A DNA stretch of 27,956 nt from Chara braunii (taxonomy: Eukaryota > Streptophyta > Charophyceae > Charales > Characeae): contig BFEA01000072.1 in NCBI GenBank assembly GCA_003427395.1, positions 693,277 through 721,232 on the forward strand, given 5' to 3'. Position numbers and translations under genes: made by a program. Shown here piece by piece: positions 9,446 to 19,800 of the stretch. The notes under the pieces are model-generated. The model made no database searches. It worked only from the letters and a program-made list of their open reading frames with translations, and was not told the origin of the DNA. How positions within the stretch are numbered: the stretch's first letter is position 1; each line of letters begins with the position of its first letter.

Positions 9446-9923
9446 CAATGGTGGACCTGCAATGGTATGGAACCGACGGTGCAGTTTGAATAAGGGCAGA
9501 GCACATAACGGACGGCAAGGAGCGCAGAAAGGCTAGCCTCATAGAACATAGTCCAAACAAAAGCTGGTCCCTTTGATGTTCGAGGTCTACATTTGGAGAT
9601 TGGCAGTTGGGACTGGGTGGAAAAAGGGCGGGGGGGGAGAGAGGAACTAGTTTGTAGCAGCAGTTATCTGGCGCCTGGCTCAGGGCGAAGAGGTTCTCTT
9701 TCTTTTTTCCAAACTCCTGCTCAGTCAATCCTCTGGATTCCAGAGTAATCAATGCTGGCAAGAGTCTCCCGCTCCTTTTTCCTGATGTACTCCAAATTTC
9801 TTCTGTATATGGGACGCTGGACCCGTTTTCCAGCAGGTGTTGCTCCCCACCAATAGATGGAGCCTCACCTCAGGTGCTAGTGGTGTCTGCTCTCACCAGC
9901 ACCACCATCACTGGAGGGGGGAT

Positions 9924-9956
<33 letters not shown>
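9446..9956 (+). other. LINE 3' UTR and poly(A)
   Basis: No coding signal on the plus strand after the TAG at 9443. The sequence is unlike the 3' UTR of the minus-strand LINE family. It ends in 29 A residues at 9928-9956. Confidence 0.8.
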
Positions 9957-9958
<2 letters not shown>

Positions 9959-10269
9959 ATTGTCTCCGCTCTTGAGTTCCCTTTGCTCGTGTATTGTATC
10001 ACTGCACTGTCTGTTGCGCTGCTCGCTCCGGTGTCCATCAGCATTCCGTTAGTCTTCCCATCTTTGACCACTTCCATCCAGCTTCTTTCTGCCAGTTCCC
10101 CTGTTTCGTCCCAGCCCATTTGGAGGTCTCTTAGCCTCCTCTCTTCTTGCACTTTTTCTTTGTTTAAGATCTGGTCGGTTGTGAAAATCGTGGGGGATTT
10201 CTTACCGAATTTCTCGGTTTGCCAGCTGCTGTTAGACGGTCGGTAGATGTCTGGTCTTCCAGAACTCAA
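9957..10269 (-). pseudogene. Unrecognised open frame cut by the LINE poly(A)
   Basis: A minus-strand frame starts at 10269 and stays open for about 105 residues until it reads into the neighbouring LINE poly(A) (as poly-Phe). It is hydrophilic, with a charged segment NKEKVQEERRLRDLQ. GMLMDTGASSA near residues 75-84 resembles the active-site motif of retroviral-type aspartic proteases (DTGA or DSGA after hydrophobic residues). The partner motifs of a protease fold were not identified, so this may be chance. It could be a gag-protease piece or LINE ORF1. Confidence 0.3.
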
Positions 10270-10814
10270 ACCCAGTCCGGGGTCTCTAGATTATTAAAGA
10301 GTCATAAAGACCCATCCAATGTACTTTTCTAACAGTTTTGATGCACCTTGAGCGCATAATTGAGCACGTCCCCACTGGCCACATCAGCATTACCCCCCTC
10401 CTTCATGCCAATGGGGTAAAAAATTACTAAAATATCATCAGCAATGTCTTCAACAATTATCCGAGATGCTCTCGGAGCTCTCAGCTGTACTTCTGACAAC
10501 CTGCCTTCCTCTTCCTTTTCTCTATCGCTTCACCCGATTTCCCAGCTTATTTCCGCAGTTCCTCACTATCTTCTTCAGATTCATCCAAATGACACCTGAT
10601 TTCTTGCAACATCATAGCTTTGGTCCGGGACGATTTCTTCTTCACTGTCTGAGGTGCTCCTCCACCCACCGTTTCCGTACGTCGTGCAAGGAGTTTCACC
10701 GACTTTGCCACCAAGCAAGCTTCCCTCAGCCTATCTACCTCTCACTTGTCTTTCAGCTTTATTCGGGAATGTAAGAATGATGGAGTGTGAGAACCTAATT
10801 GTCTTTCACCGCCA
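10270..10814. other. No recognised gene
   Basis: Pyrimidine-rich on the plus strand around 10490-10760, giving short open frames without domains. The composition resembles the minus strand of purine-rich LINE ORF1 regions, but no motif confirms this. Confidence 0.4.
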
Positions 10815-11420
10815 GACAGCACAACAAGATTTGGAAGTAGACCTGGTGGAATGGGCTTGGAATTTAGACAGGGCAGGTTCAGGGTAAGTCTTAGGATCAA
10901 CGTGTTGGAGTATACCAGTAGACTAGGCTGCAGATTGAGGGAAAGGTCCAACACGCCCAGTGAAGTAATCTCTGCTTGCTGGTGAAAACATCTTGAGGTA
11001 GACCCAAGAGTTTTGAAAACATCCATGGGAAAAGGTAGGATCTGTCAGACTGGACCATATTGGTAACCTGAAGAGCCAGTGTGGGAACAATAGGAAGCAA
11101 GAAAATAACTGATACGAAATCCTGGGAAGAAGCAAAGAGAATGATGGAAGCTGAAATTAGAGTAGAATGAAGATGCACCCTGGGAAAGATTGATAGAGAA
11201 GAGGACAATCTCAAGAAGACCGGAATCCAGAAGGAATTTGAAGGGACATGGCTAAAAGAGGGGCTAGTAGCAGAAAGAACTGGAAGAACCCTTGACTTCA
11301 CAGACTGGTGGGACCCGGACAGACAGACGACAGCACAGTGCTGCAGTGGACCTGGATTAGTAAGAGAAGAAATCCCCTCCACCCTTTACGCAGACTATAG
11401 CCAACGAAAGTCAGAAAGCT
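10815..11420 (+). pseudogene. LINE ORF2 C-terminal remnant (plus strand)
   Basis: DLEVDLVEWAWNLDRAGSG at about 10828-10887 corresponds to LEFDPAEWAW of the large LINE, and VLEYTSRLGCRL follows in the position of IQEYTVKLGYRL. Farther on, in another frame, KRMMEAEI, FEGTWLKEGLVAE and LDFTDWWDPD line up with TMIQAEI, FSKNWLINGKIAE and CWKEWHN of that ORF2. The intervening zinc-motif region is not seen, and stops and frameshifts are frequent. An old, internally deleted fragment. Confidence 0.65.
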
Positions 11421-11836
11421 AGTAGGAGATAGAGGGAAGTAGGAAGTAGCAGAGGGGCTAGAGAAAGAAGAGGTAACAAGGGATAGAGGGGACCAGGAGA
11501 ACTTCAGAGGTCACAAAACAGCATATAGGACAAGACAACCCTAAGAACAGCCCCGGAGTAAAACTGGGCAGCGCAATATGGACAAAGAGGAACACTCCTC
11601 ATGGAGAGACACGGAAGTCAGCAGGAAACAGCAAGTGACGCATCGCTCTAGGGATGTAAGCATAAGATATGCCGTGGGTCAAATTGAATTATTTGTGCTC
11701 CCACTCTTTTACTCTCGCGCTGATGCTCAGACCTCTTGTTTTCCAGTCTGCCCATTGTGCCAGTTCATCTTTTACTTATGTAAGTAATGATTCGTAAAGA
11801 GGGGAGCCTGAGTCATGGGTCAAATTGAATTCTGCG
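11421..11836. other. No recognised gene; contains a 16-bp direct repeat
   Basis: Purine-rich at first (11421-11640). TGGGTCAAATTGAATT occurs exactly at 11675-11690 and 11816-11831. No domain is recognisable in the short open frames. Confidence 0.5.
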
Positions 11837-12722
11837 GTCTCAATTATGGCCTCTAGGAGCTCTTGACTTTCCCTTCTTTTCCTTGCTTCCTTTCTTGGCT
11901 CCTTGCTCAATCCTTTTGCAAAGATTGATGATATGTCTTCCCCCCTGTGGCCTGGGTGAGTGTCCCTCCCATATTTGTTTTACGACCTCTTGGAAGCCTT
12001 CCAACGTTAGAAGGGAGTTGTCGACCTTGTAGAAATTGTGCCCTGATTCATTGTCCATTCCAAGGTTGAGTAACAGATCCCCCTGTTTGTGATCAAAGAG
12101 AAGGGGGGTCTGAAGATGGCTGATGTTACTACAGTTCCTGGTCAGGATTCCAATATCAGGAAATCATCTATTCTGGAAACTGACGGTCTTCCCTGTTGTG
12201 TCTTTCAGGTACATGTGAATCTTCCATAAAGGGGTCCACCAGTTTCTTCTCCGTCGCAAATTATAACATTAGGCAGGCTTCTATTTCGTCAAACCCTTCT
12301 CTTCCGCGTGAGATCATATCCTGGAGATGGTCTAGTGAAGCATTCCAATCCCCTACTGCTATGGTGTGACAATGGTTTGGATATTCCTGTTTAAGTGCCT
12401 CTAATACTGTTCTTCTGTGCATTGGTGTTTGGAGCGTATGTGTTTAATAATGTGATCTCCTCCAGTCTACAAGTGAGGTCGATTCTCATCCATATACCAT
12501 CCGTTGGGTATTTAGTTACTTGCTCTATTTTTACGAGTTGTGCCACTTTGGACCTACTGTGGAATAGGACTAGAACACCAGCTGAGGCTGAATTGGGGCT
12601 CTTTGCCCACACAGCCCTCTATACATGTCTCAACTTCCTCACTATTTCTGCTTGAATGCTTTTGTATCCCTCTGAGTCTGTCGTATGTGCTTCCTGTACG
12701 CATATTATATCCCGAGGGTCTT
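11837..12722 (-). pseudogene. LINE ORF2 endonuclease fragment (minus strand)
   Basis: From 12722 down: DIICVQEAHTTD, the equivalent of the endonuclease LLQETH motif; then GVLVLFHSRSK, and ITLLNTYAPNTNA matching the INIYAPN block; then AVGDWNASLDHLQDMISRG, the GDWN catalytic motif; last FYKVDNSLLTLEGFQEVVKQ, matching FHKLNNSLLLSQTFQKEI in the linker before RT. Several stops and frameshifts are present. RT and everything 3' of it are missing. It is related to, but clearly diverged from, the large LINE. Confidence 0.8.
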
Positions 12723-13520
12723 TGCAATGAGCCTCAAAGCTCATCACACAATGCAGTCCTCACACCAGCACACATGTCACACAGATTGTCTTGTCACACA
12801 TTTGCACAAAGAGAAGATGAGTAGTAGACCAGAAAAACGCAGCTCAATTATCTCAACCCAAATTATCACAACCAGATTATAGAGAGAGAATCAAGAGTTC
12901 AAATGTTCACAGGATTACAAGCCCGCTTCGATCATCAAAAGTCTCAGCATCTGCGCTCATCAGCGCTTGTCACCAACACCAAGTTCAACACTCTTGAGGT
13001 AAGTATCCACCATAGCTTACTCTCTCTCCTCTTATCTCTCTCTCATTTGTTGATTCTGGTCTTCACTCTTCACAGTCTTCCTCTTCTCTCACTCGTGCAC
13101 TCCCTACTACTAACACACACATGAGGATCAACTCTGAATACCACTCACTGCCCTATTACTAATAACTACTAACTACGTTGCCTTCTGGTACTGGCGCAGC
13201 TATGACTGCCTTCTTCTCTGCCAGCATCTACTTCCTCTCTCTCAACTCGCTCAGCGCTGCTCTCTGGCATAGCGCAGCTCCCACACTAGCGCACAAGTAC
13301 ACAAGCACTTCCACACGCTCGTGTGAATGAGCATCTGCCCGAATGGTAGGCTGGCCAGTCCTTTTGTAGTCTTGAATGCACTTCAACTCGTGCCAGCCTC
13401 TGCTTCCTGGGGCCTGACTGGTTCCGGTACCACATCCCCTCAGCCTGTCTGCTTCTGAATGTCAAGGCCTGAAACCTTCCCGAATTTCCATGGGTCTGCT
13501 GCTGCTTAGGCCTTTGGGTC
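12723..13520. other. No recognised gene
   Basis: CA- and CT-rich DNA with several short tracts. The only gene-like signal is an intron-like stretch at 12999-13075. No domain was recognised on either strand. Confidence 0.45.
12999..13075 (+). other. Possible spliceosomal intron, 77 bp
   Basis: GAG|GTAAGTAT is a near-perfect 5' splice site. It is followed by a pyrimidine-rich tract and CACAG|T, a good 3' splice site. The flanking sequence shows no recognisable coding exon, so this may be fortuitous or lie in a transcribed untranslated leader. Confidence 0.25.
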
Positions 13521-13700
13521 ATGACTTTTCATTTGAGAACATGACTTTTGACTGTGGATAGTGACTCCTGCCTGTGGGTCACGACTTTTGCCTGTGATAC
13601 TGCCTTTACTCGTGGGATGTGACTCTTCAATATGATTTTTCATTAGGAAACGTGACTCCTACTTGTGAATTTGCCTTTTCACTCGTGGAATGTAACTGTT
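13521..13700. repeat. Degenerate 20-bp minisatellite
   Basis: A core like (A/G)TGACT(T/C)(T/C)T recurs at 13521, 13541, 13561 and 13581 at exact 20-base spacing, then in weaker form near 13600, 13620, 13652, 13671 and 13690. Unit two is ATGACTTTTGACTGTGGATA. The units diverge strongly towards the right. Confidence 0.8.
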
Positions 13701-15252
13701 TGCTGGGTGCCTGTTGGACCAGACTGCTGAGGTACCCGATTGTGACTTTTCTGAGTTTGACAGATTCGACCTTTTCTTGACCTGAACATCTGACCCTGAG
13801 ATCCGAATTTGGGGTCTGAATCGTGGACGGCCTGTCGAACCAGTTCATTTTGGCTGTCAAACTGAACCATTTCGCAAGTAAGGACACGATCGTGGCCAGA
13901 CCGTGAACATTCCAGGATCTTATGTCTAGCTCTGCTGTAACTTTTGGCTTTTTGTAGTCTTTCTCTCCCCGCTTGCTCTAACCTCCTTCTGCCATGGCTC
14001 ATTGTTCTATGGTTCTAACTTTCAAGAGATCGTGATCTTCATGTGGAGAGAGTCGGGCTCATTGGAAGCAATGTTGCCTCCCCTCCCTCATCCTGCGGAG
14101 GGTATAGCATTTCCCCCACCTCCCTTGGGCTCTTCTTCTGGATTCCCAGGGCCAAAGTAGTTGCCAGGCTTGCGGTTGGCAGCTCTGGGAGCATGCGAGT
14201 GCCAAGTGCTGTGTAAGGCAACTGCGATATCTGCCACCACGGTCTCCCTTGCAAGTTGCTTTTCAAGCCTGCTTCTTCATTGTAAAAGGCCACCACTGGT
14301 CTTACATCCAGCACATCCCCTTTTCCCTCTTCTTCCTTCTCCCTCATGGATGGGACTCTCAATTCCTCCCCAAACAGGCCAATGCTGAGCGGTCGCCTCT
14401 CTAGGATCGAAGAGTACAATCTTTCCTAAATGCTGTCCTTTCTAAATCCTTGGTAAGGCAAATTTTGCTGCTCTAGCAATTTCTCAGTCACCTGTTTGTT
14501 CATCGCTCATAGCCAGGATTGTCCTTGATGACAGTAAGCTTTTTCTTGCTACTTTTCCGTTCCAAAACACAGACTGCGTGCAGTCGCTGGAGACTGCCCA
14601 CTCCGGCCATTTTCAGTATCATTTCTTCATTGAGGTCTGACAACCTCTGGATTGGACTTCCAGGATCTCTGCTTACAAAGTGTTTCTCTCTCGTTGGTTG
14701 TCTCCCCTGACCCTTGCTGCTCCCCCTGATTTCCCTTCTTCCCTTCCCCTTCCTGTTGTCCCCTTGTGCTTCCCACTGGCTCTCCATTCTTTGCGGTCCC
14801 TTCTTCTTCTCCTCTCCCTTCCTTCTTTTAATGTAGGTCTCGGGCAATTCGGGCATCTTATATTTGTCCTCCCTCCAGCCACCCTTCTCTCCCTATGGCT
14901 CCCCTCATTCCCTTGCCCCTTGTCTCCTTGTCTGTTCCTTTTTAATTTTGCAGTATTGCTGGGCATAGTACTCTGTCATTTCCTCCTCTCTGTTCAGCGC
15001 ATCGTATGGGTGCTCTGAGAGAGGGATTGCCTGCAAGTTTTGTACTTATCCACTTGTCTGCTCCTCTTCCCTTACATATGCCATACGTAGTACAAATATG
15101 TATTATGTAGTTCAAAACTTCAAATATTGATCAAATATTTCTCCTCCTTAGCTTCTTCCTTTGTTCTTCTTTTCTTCGTTATTTCCTCTTGTTTGTCTTA
15201 TTCCACTTCTTTTTGAAATGTGATGAATAGCATTCTCTGATAGTTTAGTTTC
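13701..15252. other. No recognised gene; minus-strand purine-rich open frames
   Basis: Minus-strand open frames at 13679-14002, 14039-14419 and 14500-14856 encode charged, low-complexity stretches (for example KRRKGEEKKKG near 14810) without a recognisable domain. The composition is compatible with a decayed LINE ORF1, but no zinc knuckle or central domain was seen. 15060-15160 is AT-rich. Confidence 0.4.
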
Positions 15253-15370
15253 TCGTCAAGAATTGGGCAGATCGTAACAAACTTTAACAATGAACAAAAA
15301 AGGACTTTAAAGGTTGGTAACTGAGACTGCAACTCACAGGCAGAACTGATGGAGTTCTGTCCCATAGAAC
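15253..15370. repeat. Direct repeat, copy A
   Basis: About 115 bp matching 15492-15600. Shared blocks: TCAAGAATTGGGCAG, AAAGGACTT, AAGGTTGGT, GCAACTCACA, and GAACTGATGG followed by TTCTGTCCCA. No coding signal. Confidence 0.85.
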
Positions 15371-15491
15371 ACTCCTTTTCCAGGGGTGACAATGACCTGA
15401 ACCAGATAAAAGCATGCAAGGAGATGACAAAACAAAATACATAAGCGTTATGAGCAATCACGTTGGTTGCTTTCATCAACCTCCCAGCATA

Positions 15492-15600
15492 TCATCAAGA
15501 ATTGGGCAGGATTGTAACAGACTTCCACAATGAGAAGAAAAGGACTTCGAAGGTTGGTGCAACTCACAAGAAGAACTGATGGATTTCTGTCCCAAAGGCC
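15492..15600. repeat. Direct repeat, copy B
   Basis: Second copy of the repeat at 15253-15370, offset about 239 bases. It lacks some 10 bases in the middle and ends about 40 bases before the poly(T) of the adjacent LINE. Confidence 0.85.
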
Positions 15601-15638
15601 AAATGAATAAGATGCTCCTAAAATCGTTCCAATTGCTG

Positions 15639-15929
15639 TTTTTTTTTTTTTTTTTTTAACAAAAAACAGGTCCTTATGGGCCTGGCTCCTTTTCCATTCT
15701 GGGGAGCATCAGTCCGGTTCCTATTCCCCCCGCAAGTCATAAAGGAATATTACATCCTGAAACACACTCACACTTCCTTCCATATGGCTGAAGGACCCCT
15801 GACCAGCATTGATTGCTCCCTTGAGGGAGGATTGACTGTCAGCTTGCCCTAACAACTTGCTCCTCTCAGGTTCCCTTCTTGGGCCTGTCAAAAGGACCTA
15901 TTCAAAACGAGAGAAAGTGGTAGGATCTT
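15639..15929 (-). mobile_element. LINE 3' end, copy 2, with poly(A) tail
   Basis: Nineteen T residues at 15639-15657 (poly(A) on the minus strand) are followed by the LINE 3'-UTR repeat (15660-15880), then by sequence that remains similar to the next copy until the assembly gap. The order is that of a minus-strand LINE ending at 15639. Because a further 3' end of the same family starts at 16005, this copy is at most about 365 bp long unless the gap hides more. Confidence 0.8.
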
Positions 15930-16004
15930 NNNNNNNNNNNNNNNNNNNNNNNNNNNNNNNNNNNNNNNNNNNNNNNNNNNNNNNNNNNNNNNNNNNNNNN
16001 NNNN
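15930..16004. other. Assembly gap (75 N)
   Basis: A run of N. Its right edge is TTTT followed by the LINE 3'-UTR repeat, so the missing part probably includes another poly(T) tract. The true gap length is unknown. Confidence 0.95.
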
Positions 16005-16009
16005 TTTTA

Positions 16010-16230
16010 AACAGGTCCTTATGGCCCTGGCTCCATTTCCATTCTGGGGAGCATCAGTCCGGTTCCTTTTCCACCGGCAAGTCAGGAAAAATAAATACAT
16101 CATAGAACACTCTCACGCTTCCTTCCGTCTGGCCGAAGGAACCCTGATCAGCATTGATTACTCCAACGTCGTGGAGGATTGACTGTCAGCTTGCCTTGCT
16201 TCCATCTTTCCTCTCAGGACTACTAAAGGA
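16010..16230 (-). repeat. LINE 3'-UTR repeat, copy 3
   Basis: Matches 118-330 and 15660-15880, including GGGGAGCATCAGTCCGGTT and GGATTGACTGTCAGCTTGCC. It forms the terminal part of the large LINE's 3' UTR. Confidence 0.9.
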
Positions 16231-16823
16231 GCCTGTCAGATACAACATGAATAGCAAGAAAGGATTGAGAAGCTGTGGCTGCTGCCAACTCAGTCTAAAC
16301 CCTAAACCCCGCTGCTGATCCTCAAGCCTCCTTTGTCCCTGTCGGCCTGTATCCTCCCCACCTGTCTGCCCTGCCCTTGAAACATGATTTCTCTTTTCCC
16401 ATTTTGTCTGACCCCCCTTTTTTAATACCTTTCTAAAGCCTCTCCTTCCTTTCCAAAAAAACGGCTTGGTATCTCTGTTGCTCAGCCTAGGACACTGTTG
16501 TCTGTGTCGGGACTGTTTGGTTTTCTCCTAACATCTTATGAGTTGCGCCATCCACCGGACATAAAAGATCTTTATCTCTGCAACTTTCCTTCGATCAGCC
16601 AGGTCTTGGTAAACCTCGACTGTATTGTGCGCTGTTGCTCGTCCTCGTCTGGTAGGGGCAGTCTTGCCTTGTCCATCCTTGCCCAGAAGTCATCCTGACC
16701 CTTGTTCGAAATTTCTCCGCCCTCTTTGAAAATCCCTTGAACCCTTAATCCCTAAACCCTTGATTACTATCCTGCTCTATGGGACCCTTACTTTCGTCTT
16801 ATTCCCCCCTCTTGGATGTCTGA
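16231..16823 (-). other. LINE 3' UTR with telomere-like motifs
   Basis: Non-coding sequence between the ORF2 stop and the terminal repeat. It contains CTAAACCCTAAACCCC near 16297-16312 and AATCCCTAAACCC near 16748-16760, which resemble the plant telomere unit CCCTAAA in single or double copy. Confidence 0.7.
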
Positions 16824-19800
16824 TCATGGAATGTCTTGCCCACCCGTAGTTGTCTGTTGTTGGTGCCTCCTTCCTGGGGTTGAGTTGTGCCACTCCTTCC
16901 AGCAAATGCGGTCTTCTCGTAACTCTGCAATCTTGCCGTTTATCAACCAATTCTTGCTGAAGGTCGATCTGTCCTTCTTTCTCTGTTCCTCATCCTCCGT
17001 CCATGACTGCTTGGTCTTCCTCCATCTGCAGAGGATTTCAGCTTGTATCATCGTTTTCGTCTCCACCCAAACTTTCTCGCGTGGGTTGGACAGTCCTTCA
17101 ATTGTTCTGCTGCATCTTTCCTTCCATATGACCCATAATGTAACCTTTCTGATGAGACCAAACCAGATTTTTTCTGTCTTCCGGAGCTGTTGAGGGATGT
17201 AAGTCAAGAGGAGAAGTTGGATGGGATGTTCGGGGAAGGGAGTTGGGAATAGGGAGTCCCAGAGTGCCGATGATCTTGCCCAGTAGTCTGTCGCCTCTCT
17301 GCAATGTATTAGGCAGTGAACTATGTCTTCTACCGCCCCTTCATTACAGACTGTGCACAAGTCCAAACTGCTGGGATCTGAACTCTTACGCCCCGTGTGT
17401 AGCCATTGGTTCACTGGTAATGCCGCGTAGGCGATTAGCCATTGTAAGCTTCTGATTTTGATTGGTCTGATGAGCCTGAACTTTTTCCATTGGATCTGTG
17501 TGAGATTGTCTGCCTCTTGGCCCAGTAGATCGTGCCATCTTTTTTTAATGATAGGGTCCGGGTCTTTGGTTTTCAGTGACAGTCTGTATCCTAGTTTGAC
17601 TGTATACTCTTGAATTGGGGTTTTGGATTTGATGTTTTTAGTCTTGTCCGGCATCCATGCCCATTCAGCCGGGTCAAACTCCAAGTTACGGATTGCTGTG
17701 TCCGGTCTAAAGATTGACTTGGGCCAAGAGCCAATGACCCTTATCTTCCTGAGTAGGAAGGAGTCCAAGACTACCGACTCAACATTGTTATTCAGGATAA
17801 TCGGCATACTGGTAGCAGTCGTGGAGATTGGGAAGGAGAGGAAGGTGGCCTTGGTGTGCGAATCTTGTTGCATGTGAGAGAATTGGAAGGCTCTCGAGGG
17901 AGTCATTTCTTGTATCTTAAGTCCCCATTCTCCGGATTTCCATTGAGCGGCTTCCGTCAAGATATCTTTCCATTTCTGTGGAATAAGGCTGACAATGTAC
18001 CGAAGATTGGGTCCTCGCTTGTGGCATCCTTTCAGTTGGGAACTGATTTCCAGTTTGTCTTCCATTCTTTCCTGTCCTCATTCCATATGTGGGCGACTTT
18101 CCATATTTCGTTTTTGACCCAGGAGAGCCACTTTTGTTCTAAGAAAAAGGGGGTGTCGCCCTCATTTGTCACCCATTGGTTCCTGAAGAGCGGTTGTCTT
18201 AGTACTTCATCCTTGGATCTAGGTCTGCTGGACTTGTTAGGGATTATTTTTCTCCAGATTCGAAGTAGAGACGTCCAGTATGGGGTATCAGGCCTATAGT
18301 TCTCTAATCTGGTGTCCCTTGTTCGATTTCTTCTGGCCGTGGCTATAATCCAATCTTTATTCATTACCCAGAACAGTCCTGACATATCCTCTGGAGAGGG
18401 CACCGGGGCTAGTGATCTGATGCTATCCAGGGCTAGTTTATGCCATGCGCTGTTTGGGTCCATCAGAAGTTTAATAATCCACTGAATCTGCAGGGCTTTT
18501 GTTGTTGATTCGGGGTCTATAATCCCTAGACCTCCCTTTAGCGGGCTCCTCGTGACATAGTGCCATGCGATTTTAGATATGCTGTTCTCCTTGCTGGGGT
18601 CTCCTGACCATAAATACGACCTGGCTTTTCGGTTCAGTTCTTTGATGGAATTGTTCGGGACAGTCCAGATGGAAGCTAAGTACCACATCATTGAGAAGAC
18701 CGAAGTATTAACGACCAGGGCTCGACCAATGAGGGACGTGAAGATATTGCCCCATCTTCCTAATTTGTTGATTTGTTTGGTCAACATGTTCTGGCCCATT
18801 TGGGGCGCTAGACCTTCTCTCGTCATGAGTACACCAAGGTACCGGGTGGGGGTATCTGGCCTCTCCCAGGCCATAGCTGCTTCCTCTCCTTGTAATAGCA
18901 GGGGGTCCTCATCTGATAGCCACCATCCTACTGTCTTCCCCCAATTGATCTTCATTTATGAGGCCAATCTGAAGGCTTCCATTGCTTTAGCCAGAGTTCT
19001 AAATGACGAATCGGTAGCTCTAATCAAGACAGTTAGGTCGTCCGCAAACATGATAGTTGTGGGGAAATCCATTTGGTGAGCTGAGCCTATGTTGGTGCTA
19101 GAGAGTCTTTGAATTGATGGGTCCTTGCGTAGAAATGATGCAATGGCTTCCATTACGAACAAAAAGATTGATGAGGCCAATGGATCCCCTTGTCAGACTG
19201 AGCGGGAAATTGGGTAGCCGTCCGACAGAAGGCCGTTGACTTGGACACAACCCGTTGCATCTTTGTATAGTATTTGGCTCCATTTTCTGAAATTCGGTCC
19301 AACTCTCATTTTTTCCATGCTGGCTTCCATGAAATCCCAGTTAACTTGGTCATAGGCCTTTTCAAAATCGAAAAAAGGTATTGCAACATTTATTTTTCTC
19401 TCCCTAATCTTCCTTCCTGTCTCATTTAGTGTCAGTACGTTATCTAGAATGTATCGACCAGGGATGAAGCCTGTTTGATCAATGTGGAAGCATTTATTTG
19501 TGATTTGGGTGAGTCGGTTAGAGAGGGCCTTCGCGAGGATTTTATATGGAAGTGTTAGAACTGAGATTGGCCTATAGTTTTTAATGTCTTATTTGTCACC
19601 TTTTTTATAAAGTAGTGTGATCACACTACTGCTCAATAGGTTGCCGATCCCCTTCTTAGTCCAACTGTCGTTGTAATAGTTTAGCAGGTCCACTCCTAGA
19701 AGGGGCCAAAACTTTTCCCAAAATTCTTTTGTTAATCCGTCGATCCCAGGGGTCTTACCGTTGTTCATGCCTAGTAAGGCTTAGTGTAACTCCTCAATCG

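Larger units (their letters stand above)
8196..9956 (+). mobile_element. 5'-truncated LINE with poly(A) tail
   Basis: Starts inside ORF2, runs through the ORF2 stop, a 3' UTR of about 480 bp and a poly(A) run of 29 bases. This is the expected product of target-primed reverse transcription that stopped early. I found no target-site duplication flanking 8196 and 9957. It is a different subfamily from the large minus-strand LINE. Confidence 0.85.

Noticed and set aside
13286-14002. Minus-strand frames as a LINE ORF1 or gag
   Set aside because: No zinc knuckle, central domain or similarity to the ORF1 at 22-24 kb was found; part of the frame overlaps the 20-bp minisatellite.
15253-15600. CRISPR array
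   Set aside because: Only two long diverged copies and a eukaryotic setting; no short regular repeats with spacers.
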